From Alligator mississippiensis (Eukaryota > Chordata > Crocodylia > Alligatoridae), in contig NC_081831.1 in assembly GCF_030867095.1 (NCBI RefSeq), positions 69,640,716 to 69,704,715 of the forward strand: a DNA stretch of 64,000 bases. Direction: 5' to 3'. A program made the position numbers and the translations under genes. Position 1 is the stretch's first letter; every line of letters begins with the position of its first letter. Below the pieces are notes generated by a model. It had not been told where the DNA came from and searched no databases. It saw nothing but the letters and a program-made list of their open reading frames with translations. Positions 36,101 through 48,530 of this stretch are shown here, one piece after another.

Positions 36101-38344
36101 TTGTGGCTATCAGACTACAGACCTTTAATCATTTTATAGCAGAAGAATGATTACCTTTTATGTCTGGTCTGGGTATTGTAATTCTGCCATCCACCTTAAG
36201 CCAAGCACAGTATGCAGTCCCATGTCCATTTCTAGTCTGCAAACAGGAGAAAACAAATTCTTTTATCAAGATTTCCTGTAACCATTAAAGTTTTATTAAA
36301 TGTTTACTTGGAATCCAAAGTCTGAGACATTTGCTTGCTCTGGATATTGTTTTAAACTCAAATCACAGTCTGGGTTTCTTAATTTTTGGTTATGACTGAA
36401 TTCAGGCCAGCTTGTGATTTAGCATTGAATTCAAATAGAAATCAAAGCTTAAAGTTTGAGCCTTATTTGTGCAGACTTAAACTAAAGAAAATACTGACAT
36501 AAATGCTTGCAAAATGAAACCTACAAGAAACAGATTAACATCCAAATTTGGTGAATGAATAGTGACTTCAGAGAATATGCCTTCCCTAACCTCAGGATTA
36601 TTTCTCCACAAAGTAATAATGTTGAGGTAGAGAAAACATTTTACACTGTGACTATATTCCTTAATGTGAGAGCCAAGGATGTCTTATGGTGATATCTGTT
36701 ATTGGGCCAAATGTAGTTGGGATTAAGTTAAACAAGCTTTCATATGCAAGACATTCTTCCAGGAAGCCAGGCAAAGCATAATGAAGCACAGCATAGGGAA
36801 GGGGCTGAGAAAAATTGTCAGGGGTAGCAGAAGAAAGGTAGCTGATTGCTGGGAGATCAAAGCCTATTAAAAGGGAAGAGGGTCACTCTCACCTTTCCTG
36901 GGTGGAAAGAATTCAGGACTTAAGTAAGATATAATGTGCCATAAAACTAATAACATTGCTTAGTCCTTGGTTCTTAGTGTCCAGGCAGCTTAGGGATTTT
37001 TGTTCCCAAGTTTGCCTTTTGAAGGTGTTGAGCAGATTTCCCTTGAGCATAAGGTCAGTGAGGTCAGAGAGAGAGCAATTGTTCTCCTAATGGTGAAATA
37101 TGCTCCTAATGGTGTGTGTGTGAGTGTGTCTCTCCATCCTTTCTATTTTCTATGAGAGCTCATTTTGGGGCCTAGTTGCTGTTTAGTTCCACTCACATAG
37201 TTGCTGTGGGGGCGCTTGGTGCATTACTCCTTAAAGTACTGTTCTGTAATGGCTGAGAAATCAGGAAAGGCTTTAAAACAAGTTGGGTTATATTAGTAAT
37301 ACAGGGGGCTGGGGGTGTACAGGAGCTAAGGCACATGGTTACCAGCCCAGAGGGTACAAGTTGGAGGCCACAGCAGAAGCGTTCACAGCACAGCCCTGTG
37401 TGATTCCAATGAATCTGCAGATTCTGCTAAATACCTTGTCACAAGGACATGAGAAGGATGTAATGCGCAACCTTACTCTCACTTTCAAAAACAACCATTC
37501 AAGCAGGCTCAAGGTTAAAAATTAGATTGCTCGCAGAATGAAATACAGCAAGTACTAAAGTAATTCTGTGCATAACATTAGAGAGGTCCTTGCTTAAAGC
37601 AGATATGAAATCAACCTTAAAACTGGGTGGTATCACTGGGTAATTTACAGACCCTTTCAAAATCTTTCCCAAATTTTGCATTTTTGACATTCTTGCAAAA
37701 TTATCTCTTGACTCCTTTATAATAATTCTCATTGATTGCAATGCACTTGATCAGAGACAAAGCAATAAACTGCAGGCTGCAGTGCGGCTAAAGTCAGCAT
37801 ATACAGTAGTTATGGTTTCAGCTGATCTTTTCTGCTTTTCAGGACACTTAGTTTGCAACCAGAACTTTCCAAGCTGTCTTGAACTTTGCAGCCCTGATTG
37901 AAGTAGAATGAAAAGTTCCATACGAATTGAATTAGCTTAGGTACCTTTTTAATATTGTGCACCATTGCACAGCAGTGTTTTTCATGGAATGGAAAAGTAC
38001 TTATACACATTTCTCCAACTACGTCTATATTCTGGAGTCAGGATTCTTCTCTAAGCTTCCTGCGTGAGTTAATTTGCATAGTTTTTCATTAAATATTTCT
38101 TCTTGAATGCTTGTTAACTCCTTGTTGTTGGCTGATAGGAGTACAGGTTGAACCATGATTTCTTCAAAGGATTAGAGCCTTTGCTAGAGACAAAGATAAG
38201 AGTCTCAGATATTGTAGTATGGCATCATGGGAATTGGGACTGTGGGTCACCCAGAGAATGGGGAGGGAGGGAAGGAGGGTTTCTTAGCACCCACTCTCTC
38301 ACCTACTCGCCTTACCAGCCACCTGTATATGGCACTCTTATGTT
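30126..38344. other. Large unique AT-rich block
   Basis: I find no gene in 8.2 kb apart from short unsupported frames. Noted items are a small GC-rich patch at about 30655-30770, a full CRE-type palindrome at 32321-32328, a TA microsatellite near 34683-34695, and a possible decayed relative of the 12-kb foldback at about 36683-36810. The relative lack of repeats in 33850-34830 makes conserved regulatory DNA possible, but nothing here proves it. Confidence 0.45.
32321..32328. promoter_or_regulatory. Consensus CRE palindrome TGACGTCA
   Basis: The full 8-bp CREB/ATF consensus retains its CpG, within the longer palindrome ttgacgtcaa. It is an isolated site, with no adjacent promoter elements seen. 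Confidence 0.3.
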
Positions 38345-38450
38345 CTCATGTTCTAACAAGACATGAGAAGTGCTGTAGTGGGTCAGGTCAATGTCCATCT
38401 AGTCTAGTATCCTTTCTCTGATAGTGACCAGTGGAGAATGAAAGTAGCAA
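38345..38450. repeat. LINE (CR1/L3-type) 3'-UTR-like fragment
   Basis: The phrase 'gtgggtcaggtcaatgtccatctagtctagtatcc' followed by 'tgatagtgaccagtgg' matches a widespread amniote CR1/L3-type repeat motif as I remember it. No coding part is attached, so strand is left open. Confidence 0.55.
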
Positions 38451-41400
38451 ACGTTAAGGGTGTGCATACCCCTGATTTGGTTTGCTATTTTTAACTAATA
38501 TTGAAGTGAGACCCATTCCTTTGCTTTGCTGAATGCACCAATGGATTCTCAGGTTCTCCTAGTCCTAGTTGCAGACTTCTCATTTGTATTGCTTTAGTTT
38601 TATTTCACTGTTTATAAACATTAGCTTGAACCTTAGCCACTTGCCTTCCTTCTCAAGCACAACAGATGTTTACACTAGGTATACTTTTTCATATAAATAC
38701 CCCATTTTGAATATGATTCCACTTCAGAAAAGAATTAAATTACTCTTTCCACTCTTTTTCCCATCTGCAGCAATAGCAGAGTCAATAACCATGGATACAC
38801 ACAGAGCATGGCTGCTCCATGGTAGGACTCAGATGTCTGGCATCATTTTTCTTGGCAAATTCTAGAGGTAATTGTGCTAATGACAGTGTAGCTAACTCTT
38901 GGTCCTTGGCTTGGTAAAACTGGCAGCAAGTTGAAGCTGCCTGGTGATGTGAACACTTTGTCTCGGATATGTATTTTGTTATGAGGAATGTGTTACATCC
39001 CTGCGTATATGGTGTCTGAGGATCACTGCAGCATGGTACTTGCATGTTCTTCATGAGATCTGCAGGTTTCAATTAGCACATAAAAATGTCACCTGTATCA
39101 AAGATGCATTATCCTTTCCTGCCACCTGCTCCTGTTCAGCAGCAGTTTATGCCCTGAGGATGTTTGTGTATGGAGGAGCTGGATCCAGCTTCATATCCTT
39201 TTCCCAAAAAAACCCCAAACAAAATTATATATTGTAGAAACAACTATGCCACATAACGATTTGGGACAAGAGAAGATACATGGACAAGTTTTGAATGATA
39301 ATTAAATGTATGAATCATTAGAATATTTCAGTAATGATGCAGCTTGTCTTTTAAAGGAGGGAGGTTTCTCAAAGTTAGGTAAAAAGCAGTAGGCTTTTTG
39401 CCCAACTACTATAATCCTTAGGGCAAAAAGCAGATCCCTTTGAAATTAAAGCTGTTTGCATACACTTAATTTCTGACTCAAAAGCCAATGCAAAATATAG
39501 CTACTTATCAGCTGGTTCAAAAAATATGAAAGAATATTAAAGAGAAATCCAAAGAAGTCATTACATCAAAGGGGCACTCATTGAAGTGATGCCATTAAAA
39601 ATAACACCATACGGTGTTTAATGGATCATTTAGCAAAATTTTCCAGCCTACCTAAAACTGCCTACAAATGTCTTTGTGTTTGCTAGAAGTGAAATATTAT
39701 AGGTTCATAAATTTGTCACAACAAATTATTACAAGCTTCTATTTAAAAGCATTGTTTCCAGTGTAATAGCACTTGCCAAAGTTAAAATAGAAAATAATTC
39801 GTTCTGCAGTTGTTTTATGTAAATAATATATGAAGTGCCAATATTTAAAATCACTCAAGTGCTATACAGATATTAATACATTAAGTGACCACAGACCGTG
39901 CCCAGTGGTCCTCAAGGCTGATTTGAAGAAAAGGGTAGAGAAAAACATGTGGAATAAGCTGACCTGAACAGAAAGAGCCCCTTTAAAAATAACCTTAGAG
40001 AAACTGTACTGCTTAATAGGGAAGGAGTTCCATAGAGAAAAGCCTGTTACTGTGGAGCCCTCACCCAACCTCATACTTAAACTTGGAGAGTTGGAATAAC
40101 CCATCTGATCTCCATTGCTTTCAACAGTATGTGGTCCTGTAATACTCCTGTCCACTGCACATACAGTAATGTGTTCTTGGAGCATATTTATTACATTGTT
40201 GGCAGTCAGTGAAAGCTGGCTATAACTGATGCCTGTACTTGCACCCTTGAGTTTGATAAGCATATGAGAATTGGCCCTCTCTTCCCCTTTCTCTTGCTTT
40301 GCTCATGCAGCCTTCTTTAATGGCTACATCATTCTTATAGTATGGAATTCATACAGGATGCTCAAGAAAGTTGTTGTCCCTAATGGAGCAGCAGCAAGCA
40401 TTGTTCTTCAGAAGGACTTCTGCACATAAGCGATGTGGGGGTAATTTGCACTGTTGCATGTTCTTACTCTGCACAGCCCACATTCGTGGAAAATGAATCC
40501 ATTACTGCTTCTAATCCCAGCCTTTTCTCCCTGGGAGTGCCTGGAGTGCAGCCCCTCCATTACCTGAAAATTGTTGCTGACAGCAGCATGCCAACAGCAG
40601 CCAGGACTGGGAGTTGAGCATTTCTGTAGCACGTGGAAGGGTGGAGGGAAGAAGGGGTTACTTGTTCTGCTATGTGGCTGTTGCAGAAGAAGATACAGTC
40701 TTGCCCTCAGATAGCCCCTGATGTTTTGAGTCGGTATCTACATACACCATTCTTTTCTGGCTCTCTTTCCCATAGATTTACGTAGAAAAACAAAACAAAA
40801 TCCCTTCTCAAAATGAAAGAGAATCCTGTTCAGGACAAAATATTAATGATACAGTGATCACCTTGTGTTCAGACTGAGAAATTAGGATCTGATTCTGGAA
40901 TGTGCTGTGCATTGACAGCTTTCACGTGCAGCAAGCTTTTATGGACCAGTAATCTCCATCACAATCTTAACTTGTATGCTGTAGGCTGACTGTATTTCAA
41001 GGGGCATGTACAATCCTGTTACGAGAGATAATACCAGTAAAACTTACTAGGAGTCACAGACACTAGGTAAGTTTCACATGACAGTTTTACACTGTCACAT
41101 GATAGTGATGTCATCAAGCGGTCTCTCAAGGTGGGAGATTCACACACCTGAAAGAAGACTGGAGCAAGGAGGAAGCATTGAAAGATTGCCACCCACAAGC
41201 CTCTAACCCTGAAAGGGGCCAGAGTGGGAGAGAGAGAGACCAAGAAGGTTGAGGCAGCCTGTGCGGAGGCACGGGAACATGGCAGACTTATTAGAATGGG
41301 CAGCGTGCACTCAGAGACATGGAGGTAACTTACCCAAGGAAGCGAGAGGTGAGAAAGTTCTGGGAGAAGGGTGGACGTGGGTCTCATGAACTATGAATTG

Positions 41401-41600
41401 AAATCTGAAGAATAGAGAGAAGAAGAAATAGTAATGTGAGAGCTGCTGTTAGCAGTTCACAGGTCATAAGGACTGTGATTATAGACTTTGGTGTATATGA
41501 CTCCGTGTGTGACCACACCAGGTAGTTTCTGTAAGGCAAATTAAGGAACATCATATAAATCTGGCTGTATGATCTGCAATTATCTTGTTTGTTTATTGAT
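38451..41600. other. Unique AT-rich non-coding DNA
   Basis: No gene or identified repeat. Open frames at 39862-40263 and 41019-41387 (both minus strand) exceed 120 codons but show no recognisable domain or splice context. A short GA-repeat is at about 41228-41242. Confidence 0.45.
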
Positions 41601-41608
41601 ATATCCAT
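41601..41608. repeat. Target-site duplication ATATCCAT, left copy
   Basis: This octamer abuts the left terminus of the hAT MITE and is identical to 42328-42335. Confidence 0.9.
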
Positions 41609-42327
41609 TAGGGCTGTGCGAATTTCGCTGCCAGTTTTGTTTCAATGCTGTTTCAACCTGTTTCGAGGTCAAAACAGCAAAATCTAAATGGAACACATAT
41701 GTTTGAAACAGCCTTGAAACAAAACGTGGCAAGTCAAAATGTTTTGCCACTGTTTCAACGTTTTGCCCATAGGCTATAATGGGGACAGACAAAACAGCCT
41801 ATAATTTTGTCATTTTTGGCCTGATTTGGATGAAACTTGCAGGAATGGTGGCCTCTTCTGAGGGCATGAAGCCTTCCAAGTTTCAAGGAGATATATTCAG
41901 GGAGTTCAGGGAAACTGCACCCCAAAGTGCAGGCTTTGTGGCCTCAGTAGGGGCTAGCATGAATGCAGTTTTGACCCCACTGTGGCTTAACACATACACG
42001 TGACACAAGTTTTGCTTTCAAAACGTTGGTGACCCCCTACACCTATCTCCTTGAAACTTGTCAGGCTTTGTGTCCTCAGAAGGGGTTACCATGCCTGCAA
42101 ATTTAATCTAAATCAATCCAGAAATGACAAAGTTATAGGCTGTTTTGTCCTTCCCTGTTATATCCTATGGGCGAAAAGTCGAAACAGTGTTGCCGTTTCG
42201 ACCCTCTTTCAATGGAACTAAACGGAACAACTATTTCAAATTAAAACAAAATTTGAGACAAAATGCTGTTCCGTTGAAACATTGAAACGCTGGTCAAAAT
42301 GGAACGCTGCCATTTTGCGCAGCCCTA
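41609..42327. mobile_element. hAT-type MITE (719 bp) with exact 8-bp duplication ATATCCAT
   Basis: The termini TAGGGCTGTGCGAA and, reversed, TAGGGCTGCGCAAA form terminal inverted repeats. They continue loosely into 'gtttcaa'/'ttgaaac'-rich subterminal sequence. The identical octamer ATATCCAT flanks it at 41601-41608 and 42328-42335, diagnostic of hAT-type integration. No transposase is encoded. Its right third ('ccttgaaactt.tcagg.tttgtg.cct.agaagggg' onward) is homologous to the right third of the element at 59448-60439, but the interiors differ. Confidence 0.9.
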
Positions 42328-42335
42328 ATATCCAT
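42328..42335. repeat. Target-site duplication ATATCCAT, right copy
   Basis: This octamer abuts the right terminus of the hAT MITE and is identical to 41601-41608. Confidence 0.9.
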
Positions 42336-42756
42336 ATATTCTCCCATCAAAGGTGTGGCAGGAGAGTGAACGAACGAGGATAGCCACCAGTTTCCTAGAC
42401 TCATAAGCAGGAACTTTAGGTCATTACTTACCTGTAACAGGGCAGGTGGGGGTTCTTAGACTTGTGGAGCTGTCTGAGGATAATGAGCTGTCTGAGGAAA
42501 TGTGGTAGCATTAGGGTGCATGTTTGCTGCCCTTCTCCCTTCATAAGGAGTTGGTTGGCTAAGCCATCCTGTCTTTTTACATGGTTTTGAGATTGCATGC
42601 CAAAGACCAAATACTTCTTGCTTCTCATTGGTCATCACTTTGGTTTCAATGGAACTGAACATGTAAGGGGAGCAGGTTTTGTCTCTAAATTGATAATAAG
42701 CAGTTCCAAATACATGTCATTAGATAAAGCTGTATTCTGCATGACAAGTTTTTACT
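42336..42756. other. Non-coding DNA
   Basis: No gene. The two overlapping minus-strand frames at 42428-42662 have no recognisable features. Confidence 0.45.
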
Positions 42757-42920
42757 CACTTATTTACACTTGAAAGCCATTATGTGGAAGAGGTGATATC
42801 TTTTATTAGACTAACTAAATATTTGCAAACAAATTAATGTATTTATTTGCAAGCTTTTGGGTGCACACACCCTTCCTCAGGGTTAGGAGGGAGCAGAGAT
42901 GGTAAGGCTTCTCCTAGGTA
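42757..42920. mobile_element. Fragment of the 12-kb foldback family
   Basis: The order 'gatatcttttattagactaac', 'caagcttttgggtgcacac' and 'cccttcctcaggg' parallels one arm of the large foldback at 11682-12153. Only one arm is seen here. Confidence 0.6.
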
Positions 42921-43857
42921 GAAATAAAAAAAACAGAACAACAACAAAAGCTTTCAGCTTTAATCTTTATTAAGGAAAACATATGGAAGAGGAAAATATT
43001 TAATGTGAGGGAAAGGTGACTGGATTACAGAATCCTTGGATAATCCCCAAGTTTAAAAAACAATGTGTTATATCTGTCAACAGCATATGCAGTAACACTT
43101 GAAAACATAAAGTCAAGAAAGGGTTTTGGCATTGTGGAATTGACCCATGGTTTCATTTAGATATCGACATTTATTTTTTTTAATTGTATTTTAATACAAT
43201 GAAAGGACATTTAAAATAATCTCTTCAAATCAGAACATTAGGATTTTTGTTGAAAACATTTAAACTGGTAGTTTTGTAAGAGAGATATTGTTGCTTTTGG
43301 TGTTTAGAAATCATAGGCTCAGAAGCTGGTCTGATATAACTTCATTAAACTCAAGGCATATGTATCAGTGGAGGATACAACCTAGTAAATTCAGGATTGC
43401 TGAGTTATGGAAGCTCAAATCTTACAAGATGGCCTGGGTTACAAAAATAAATTCTGAGTCTTGGCTGGCTAATGTGGGAAGCAAGTGGGTCAGAACACAA
43501 GGTCTGGGCCACCCCAGGAACCCTTGTCTGGAATGCGAGAGTGGAGTAAGTCCCTGCGCTATTCACGATAACATGTCCTTTACTTTGTGTTTCTCCTTCA
43601 ATTGGGCCTTTGTAAATTTATCTCTCTGGGACAATAAAGATATAAAGATATTATAACATCATACAGATATAAAGGATGATATCTGAGAGCCAAGTGTAGG
43701 ACACTGTCCAAGCTGAAGTAGCTCGCACCTTCAGCCTCATCCCCAAACAATGCATGCATCACATCACCTTAGGTTTCTCCAGCTTGCCTTGGCTCAGATG
43801 AAAAGTAAATTTTAAAAGTAAATTTTAATATTTTAAATTAGCTAGCATGTTCTAGTA
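42921..43857. other. Unique AT-rich non-coding DNA
   Basis: No gene or identified repeat. A 122-codon plus-strand frame at 43288-43656 lacks any recognised domain. Confidence 0.45.
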
Positions 43858-44133
43858 CAGTGGTGGTCAACCTTTTGGCAGGTCTGCCATAAATTATTCC
43901 TGTACCCTCTGAGTGCCACTCTGATACCCTTCCTCTGTCAAATCTGCTGCTCTGCTTTCTGCTCCTACTTTGTTCTCCCCCATCTCCTCTTCTTTTTACC
44001 CTGCACTCCCTACCTAACCTCCTACTCTGCTTTCTGCTGCCTGCCTTGCCTGGCCCTTCCATGATCTGCCCCATGTCGCACAGATGCTGCCTGTGCCACT
44101 TGTGGCATTTGTGCTGTAGGTTGGCCACCCCTG
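43858..44133. mobile_element. Small hAT MITE (276 bp)
   Basis: It begins CAGTGGTGGTCAACC and ends GGTTGGCCACCCCTG, giving 15-bp inverted termini with two mismatches. The flanking octamers ttctagta and tcctaatg agree at five of eight positions, consistent with an old 8-bp duplication. The interior is C/T-rich, with repeated 'ctgctctgctttctgct' phrases, and non-coding. Confidence 0.8.
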
Positions 44134-45198
44134 TCCTAATGAATGCATTTTGAAGAGTGAAATCCCAGTCCATCAGAAGTCTGTATATAGTGCAGAAAAG
44201 GCAAGTTGCACTTTCATAGGTGCTAACATGTTCAGTTGAATACTAGATGAATGCAGAGTAAAAGAAAAAGAAAAAAAGGTGCAGAGCTACGCAAATGGAA
44301 AAGAATGTCAATAAACCATATTCTCTTCTTCAAAAGTAGTCATGGGGAAATAAATCAGGAGTATATGCTAAGGCTGAACCAGGACAGCTTTAACTTCTGC
44401 AGTCTTCCTCTGTGCCATATGTTGCTAGTGGAATTCTTTGTTTCTTCACTAACAGCAAGCAATCCATCTAGACTTCCCTCTGTACTCACACCCAGTTACA
44501 TATCAGCATCTCTACACACACTGATTATAATACCCATCCACAAATTCCTCACCATTAAATAAATGTATATTGAGAAAAATCACACCCAGTCCAAATTCCT
44601 CTATAAAGTATTTTCTGCTTTCAAGAACAGTTAGCTGATGTTAACATCTAATGCCATTTGTTGTCTATTCATTTTCCCAATGTAAAGGGAAGAGCTAAGA
44701 AACTGTTCAATAGTAGTTAAACACTATTGATGATTTATGGCTTGGGGTGCAATTAGATGAAAACGTGGTAATTTTTAATTTTTGGTGGTGGTTGTTAGAA
44801 AATAGCTTATTGATGCAGTTCCAGAATTTTGGCTCGATTTATTTACACAACCTGATATGTTGGGAACCCACAGCTTAACATGTCCATTGAAAGAAAATAA
44901 AATATTTACATAAATAATCATGAAAACGGGGGGGGGGGGGGGGGGAAATCATACAGCAAGTTTAACTACAATCCTAACTTTAAAATATCTTCGCTTTCCT
45001 TCTCTAAGAAACTAAGGTTATTTCCCTTCCTTTTTTCTTGTTTCCCTTCCTTCTTTCTCTCCTCCTAGATACACATACAGGCTGACATAGAATCCCAAGC
45101 TGTGCATAACTGCCAAAACCTGCAGTTCTGTAGCAGTGGATGTGTCATCTAGGTGCATAAGGCAAAATAGGTTTTAGTCCTAATGGGCTGTCATCACT
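44134..45198. other. Unique AT-rich DNA with an 18-bp poly(G) run
   Basis: No gene. A striking uninterrupted G run at 44928-44945 stands alone in AT-rich DNA, and its true length may vary. Confidence 0.5.
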
Positions 45199-45508
45199 GG
45201 GAGCATCTACATGGGCATTAATATGCTGTTGCTACTGTGTATTAAGTTGACTGCCTCTAATATGAGATACTAACTAAATGCACAGTAGCCACTGCTACTC
45301 CACAGTAGCAATGGCGCATGGTCTCTTTGTGATGCTGAATGCTCAGTAGACTAATTCTACCGCACGTTAGTGCATTAGCACTGTTAGACCCCGACTCCAT
45401 GAGGTGCCCAACGACTAGGGAGACGACGATCCAATTGCTCACGGATCCTGTTACTCATTATCCAGAGCAAGCAGGGAGCAAACATCAGCACACATTGCTC
45501 CCAAAGCT

Positions 45509-45514
45509 TTATTC
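45509..45514 (-). terminator. Polyadenylation signal AATAAA of the LTR
   Basis: AATAAA on the minus strand, 81 bp downstream of the TATA-like site and about 127 bp from the LTR 3' end. Confidence 0.5.
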
Positions 45515-45594
45515 AAAATGAAGACAGGTTCGGGCAAAAGTCCCAAAAAAACAGCAAACTGGGGACCTGCACTGAACAATAGTTTTTTTCCCAC

Positions 45595-45601
45595 ATTTAT
45601 A
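45595..45601 (-). promoter_or_regulatory. TATA-like box of the LTR
   Basis: TATAAAT on the minus strand, upstream of the AATAAA signal in the U3-R order expected of an LTR. Confidence 0.45.
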
Positions 45602-46311
45602 CACTTCGATTTATGCTCATTACCATTCATTATACCCTCGCCTCTCCTATGCTCCACCCATTTCTCCTCCTATCTCAAGCTCTGCCTCTGTTTACTGTTT
45701 GATTCATTAGCATGGATTTGCCTATGCTTTTCATTCATTGATATGTCTTTTTGCTATGAGCGCGTGTCTAAGACATTGACTCCTTTTCTTCGGTCAATGG
45801 GCGGACTTTGACCAAAACCTGGAAGCTTCTGGAGGCTTCTTCACCAATCACCATTCACCTTTTTGCATATGTTCATTTCAGATTCTGTTACCAATTAAGT
45901 GTTGTTTTCCATATTCCAGTATGTTTTTCTTTCCCATGTTGTACCATCTTCCACATTCCTAAAACGTCACCTCATTCACAGCGCATAGACTCGCACAGAT
46001 TCACTTGCTGCTTTTTTAGGAAATGGTTGACACAATTAAGATGGTTGCTTAGCATAAGCAAATGGCTGGCTTAGCATAAGCATTCACAAGCAAAATCTGT
46101 TTGCCTAAGCACCTTGCAATATACTTTTAATATATCATTCTGCCCTGTGGTCAGCAGCTTCACTAAGTCACAGGTCATGCCTTTATTCAGCTGCAAAGCC
46201 AGTGCTCCCCAAGATCCAAATATTGTCACCTTAACAAGGCTTTTGCTGTGACGTGCTAATGTGCAGTAGAATTAGTCTACTGTGAATTAAGCATGTTGTG
46301 TAGATGCACCC

Positions 46312-47345
46312 ACTGATACTTAGGTTTAGTATGAGGTCATCCTCACCCAGCCTAAGCCACCCTTTCCCTGTGTACATCATGCTTTGAACCAAAGCCATTT
46401 ATGTTTAGCCACTGCATTGCAAAGATGTACCACAGATGTGCCATGCAAAGCCTAGTGCTTCTAGGAATTGGCCTTGGGACTACTTGTCTGTCCTTCCAAA
46501 CTTCTTCCAAAGAAGAGGGGTTAGAGAATGGAAAGACAGAAATGGGAAAATATGGGATTCTGGTGCTGCATTTTCTCCTCTCAGTCTGCACTGTGTAGAT
46601 AAGATCCAAGCAAATTGCAGAAAGGGGTATGCTAAGAGGTGAACAGTAGAGGGAAGTTCAGCAGAGCTCACAGAATTGGGAAGGACTGTTGTAGGGCATT
46701 GAGCAAAGGGCGCTACAAGAGATTGTTAATGGGAAATGGGTTTTAGGAAAACACTCAAGTCAACTTTCAGTGTAGACATAGTCAAACATGAAGGAAAATC
46801 ACTGCTTGCAGAGATTCTTGGAGTGCCTTGTTAGAAGCGGAATAGGGAAAAGCAATGAGGGTGTAGGGAGAAAGCTGTGCTCCTGTTTCTTTATAGCTTC
46901 ATTCTACAGTGTTTGTGAATTGAATCATTTCAGTAGAACTGCTGAAATTATTTGTTGTGTAGTCTTCTTAGTCTCAAACCCAATGCTGATTTCAGCAGAT
47001 CTATTAATAAATGTATAAATATTTATCTTACAGTTTGGACAGAATTTTTAGCCTATTCATGAAGTGCTCAATGCAGCTATTCAGTGTTTGTTATTCATAA
47101 TATGTCATCATTTCTGTTACTTGATAGGAAGACTGAAGCTTTTTAGACAGAAGGAAAAAATAATGATTATTATTTGTGCATTAAAACCATCATTCACATA
47201 TGATTATGTATGTTTGTCTCAAAACAAGGCAGCATGAATATTCATGACTACCAAATGTTTATGGCTGAATCAAATAATGGCTAGGTTCTGTTCATTGTTC
47301 TGTAATATATGACCAGCCTTATATTCCAGTTGTGATACAACACTA
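46312..47345. other. Unique non-coding DNA
   Basis: No gene. Overlapping short frames on both strands at 46352-46671 are unsupported. Confidence 0.45.
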
Positions 47346-48236
47346 AAGCTAGGTGCACACGTTTAGGGAGGTTGTGGGGAGTTAGATTGAGTTAAAAATG
47401 GTCACCTGATTAAAATTAGTTTGCCTGTATGTGGTCTGTACACTAGTTAGGCTGGTGTAAGTGCAAACTGTACAGTAGTTAAGGACAGTTAGATTGGTCT
47501 AAAATGGCCAACCTGATCTAAGTTAACCCTACCTCGGAGGTAGTCTAATTTAGATTGGGTTGGCAATTTTTGAGGATAAGCTAACTGTCCCAAACTTCTG
47601 TACAGTTCCCAGTGCAGCCCCAAGGCTGAGAAGACCTAGCTGCTGGCCCCAGCTCCAGGGCTGTGCTTTTCCTACCCACCCCCCTGGCACCGGGCTATTT
47701 TTAGCCTCCAGCCCATTCCTCCTATGCCCAGATGGACAATACCTCCCCCTTAGACCAGTCATCCCCACCCCCTCATGATACCTCCAAATCCCCCAACCCC
47801 ATGAGCAGCTCCCAGTGCTGGTCTTATCATGGTTCATCAATGCTAGGAGCCAAACAAGTAAGCCCCAGTGGGAGGAGGGACAGCCAAGATGGGGAGGGTT
47901 GTTCATCTGGGGATGGGAATGGGTCAGTGGGCTAAAAATAGCCTCTGCTTCTGTGGGCTGGGAGACGGAGCATCCCATCTCCCCAAGCCCCACCCCCTCA
48001 AGCCCATAAGGCCCCCTGATCACACCAAACCCTCCTGGACCCCAGCAACTCCCCCAAGGATCCCACCTGCCCCCCCGATCTCCCTGACCCCTGCCCCAGA
48101 GACTGCTTGTCCTCTCAATCCCCACAAGCTCTCCCCAGCTAGCCCTCCTATCCCAACTTATTGCAGATACGGTGGCTATCTTTAACTTGATCTAACTTCC
48201 CCCTAACCTCCCTGAATGTCTGTATGTTCCCTTAAA
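47346..48236. mobile_element. TIR DNA transposon (~0.9 kb), non-autonomous
   Basis: The left end (tttagggaggttgtggggagttagattgagttaaa) and the reverse complement of the right end (ttcagggaggttagggggaagttagatcaagttaaa) form long imperfect terminal inverted repeats. The interior is GC-rich and C-tract-rich. The 191-codon minus-strand frame inside is low-complexity (Gly/Trp-rich), overlaps frames on the other strand, and is not a gene. A related interior segment recurs at about 50400-50475. Confidence 0.7.
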
Positions 48237-48394
48237 AGAAGAGACTGGGGGAAAAAAAGTTAGATTTCTACAATAAACTTGAGTGGATTTTTTTCCACTA
48301 GCATACTGTTACAGTGTCAGCAAATGCCTGGTTAGTGGCTAATGTTGGACATGGGATAGGCAGAGATACCTAGTAGGGAAGAATACTAGAGTAG

Positions 48395-48530
48395 TACTCA
48401 GGGGTGTATTCCCAGCTCTGCCACTAGCTTGTGGAATGACTCTGAGCAACTCCCTTCATCTCTTTGTCTCAATTTTCCCATCTGTAAAATGGGGGAGATG
48501 ATACTGGCTTGGAGATCTACTAATGAAAAT
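48395..48530 (+). repeat. MIR SINE fragment
   Basis: It contains the MIR core and tail sequence 'cccagctctgccactagctt...gact.tgagcaactcccttcatctcttt' followed by 'cccatctgtaaaatgggg'. MIR is an ancient tRNA-derived SINE with a CORE domain. Confidence 0.88.

Larger units (their letters stand above)
45382..46236 (-). mobile_element. Probable solo LTR (855 bp) inside the MITE
   Basis: On the minus strand it begins TGTTAAGGTG and ends GGGTCTAACA, so the ends are the inverted pair TGTTA/TAACA. Regulatory sites fit an LTR in this orientation: a TATA-like TATAAAT (45595-45601) and AATAAA (45509-45514), then about 127 bp to the 3' end. Short flanking duplications were expected but are not visible, so deletion, gene conversion or a slightly wrong boundary is likely. 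No internal viral genes are present. Confidence 0.6.
45199..46311. mobile_element. TIR MITE split by an LTR insertion
   Basis: The outer ends read gggagcatctacatg and, inverted, gggtgcatctacaca. These match the terminus of the element at 52346-52740. Inner arms 45342-45365 and 46261-46284 (ctcagtagactaattctac... and its complement) also pair. Removing the LTR leaves a palindromic MITE of about 258 bp. It is non-coding, and no clear target duplication was found. Confidence 0.7.

Noticed and set aside
47550..48125. 191-codon open frame (-)
   Set aside because: Low-complexity Gly/Trp/Pro translation of the GC-rich interior of a TIR element, with competing frames on the other strand.
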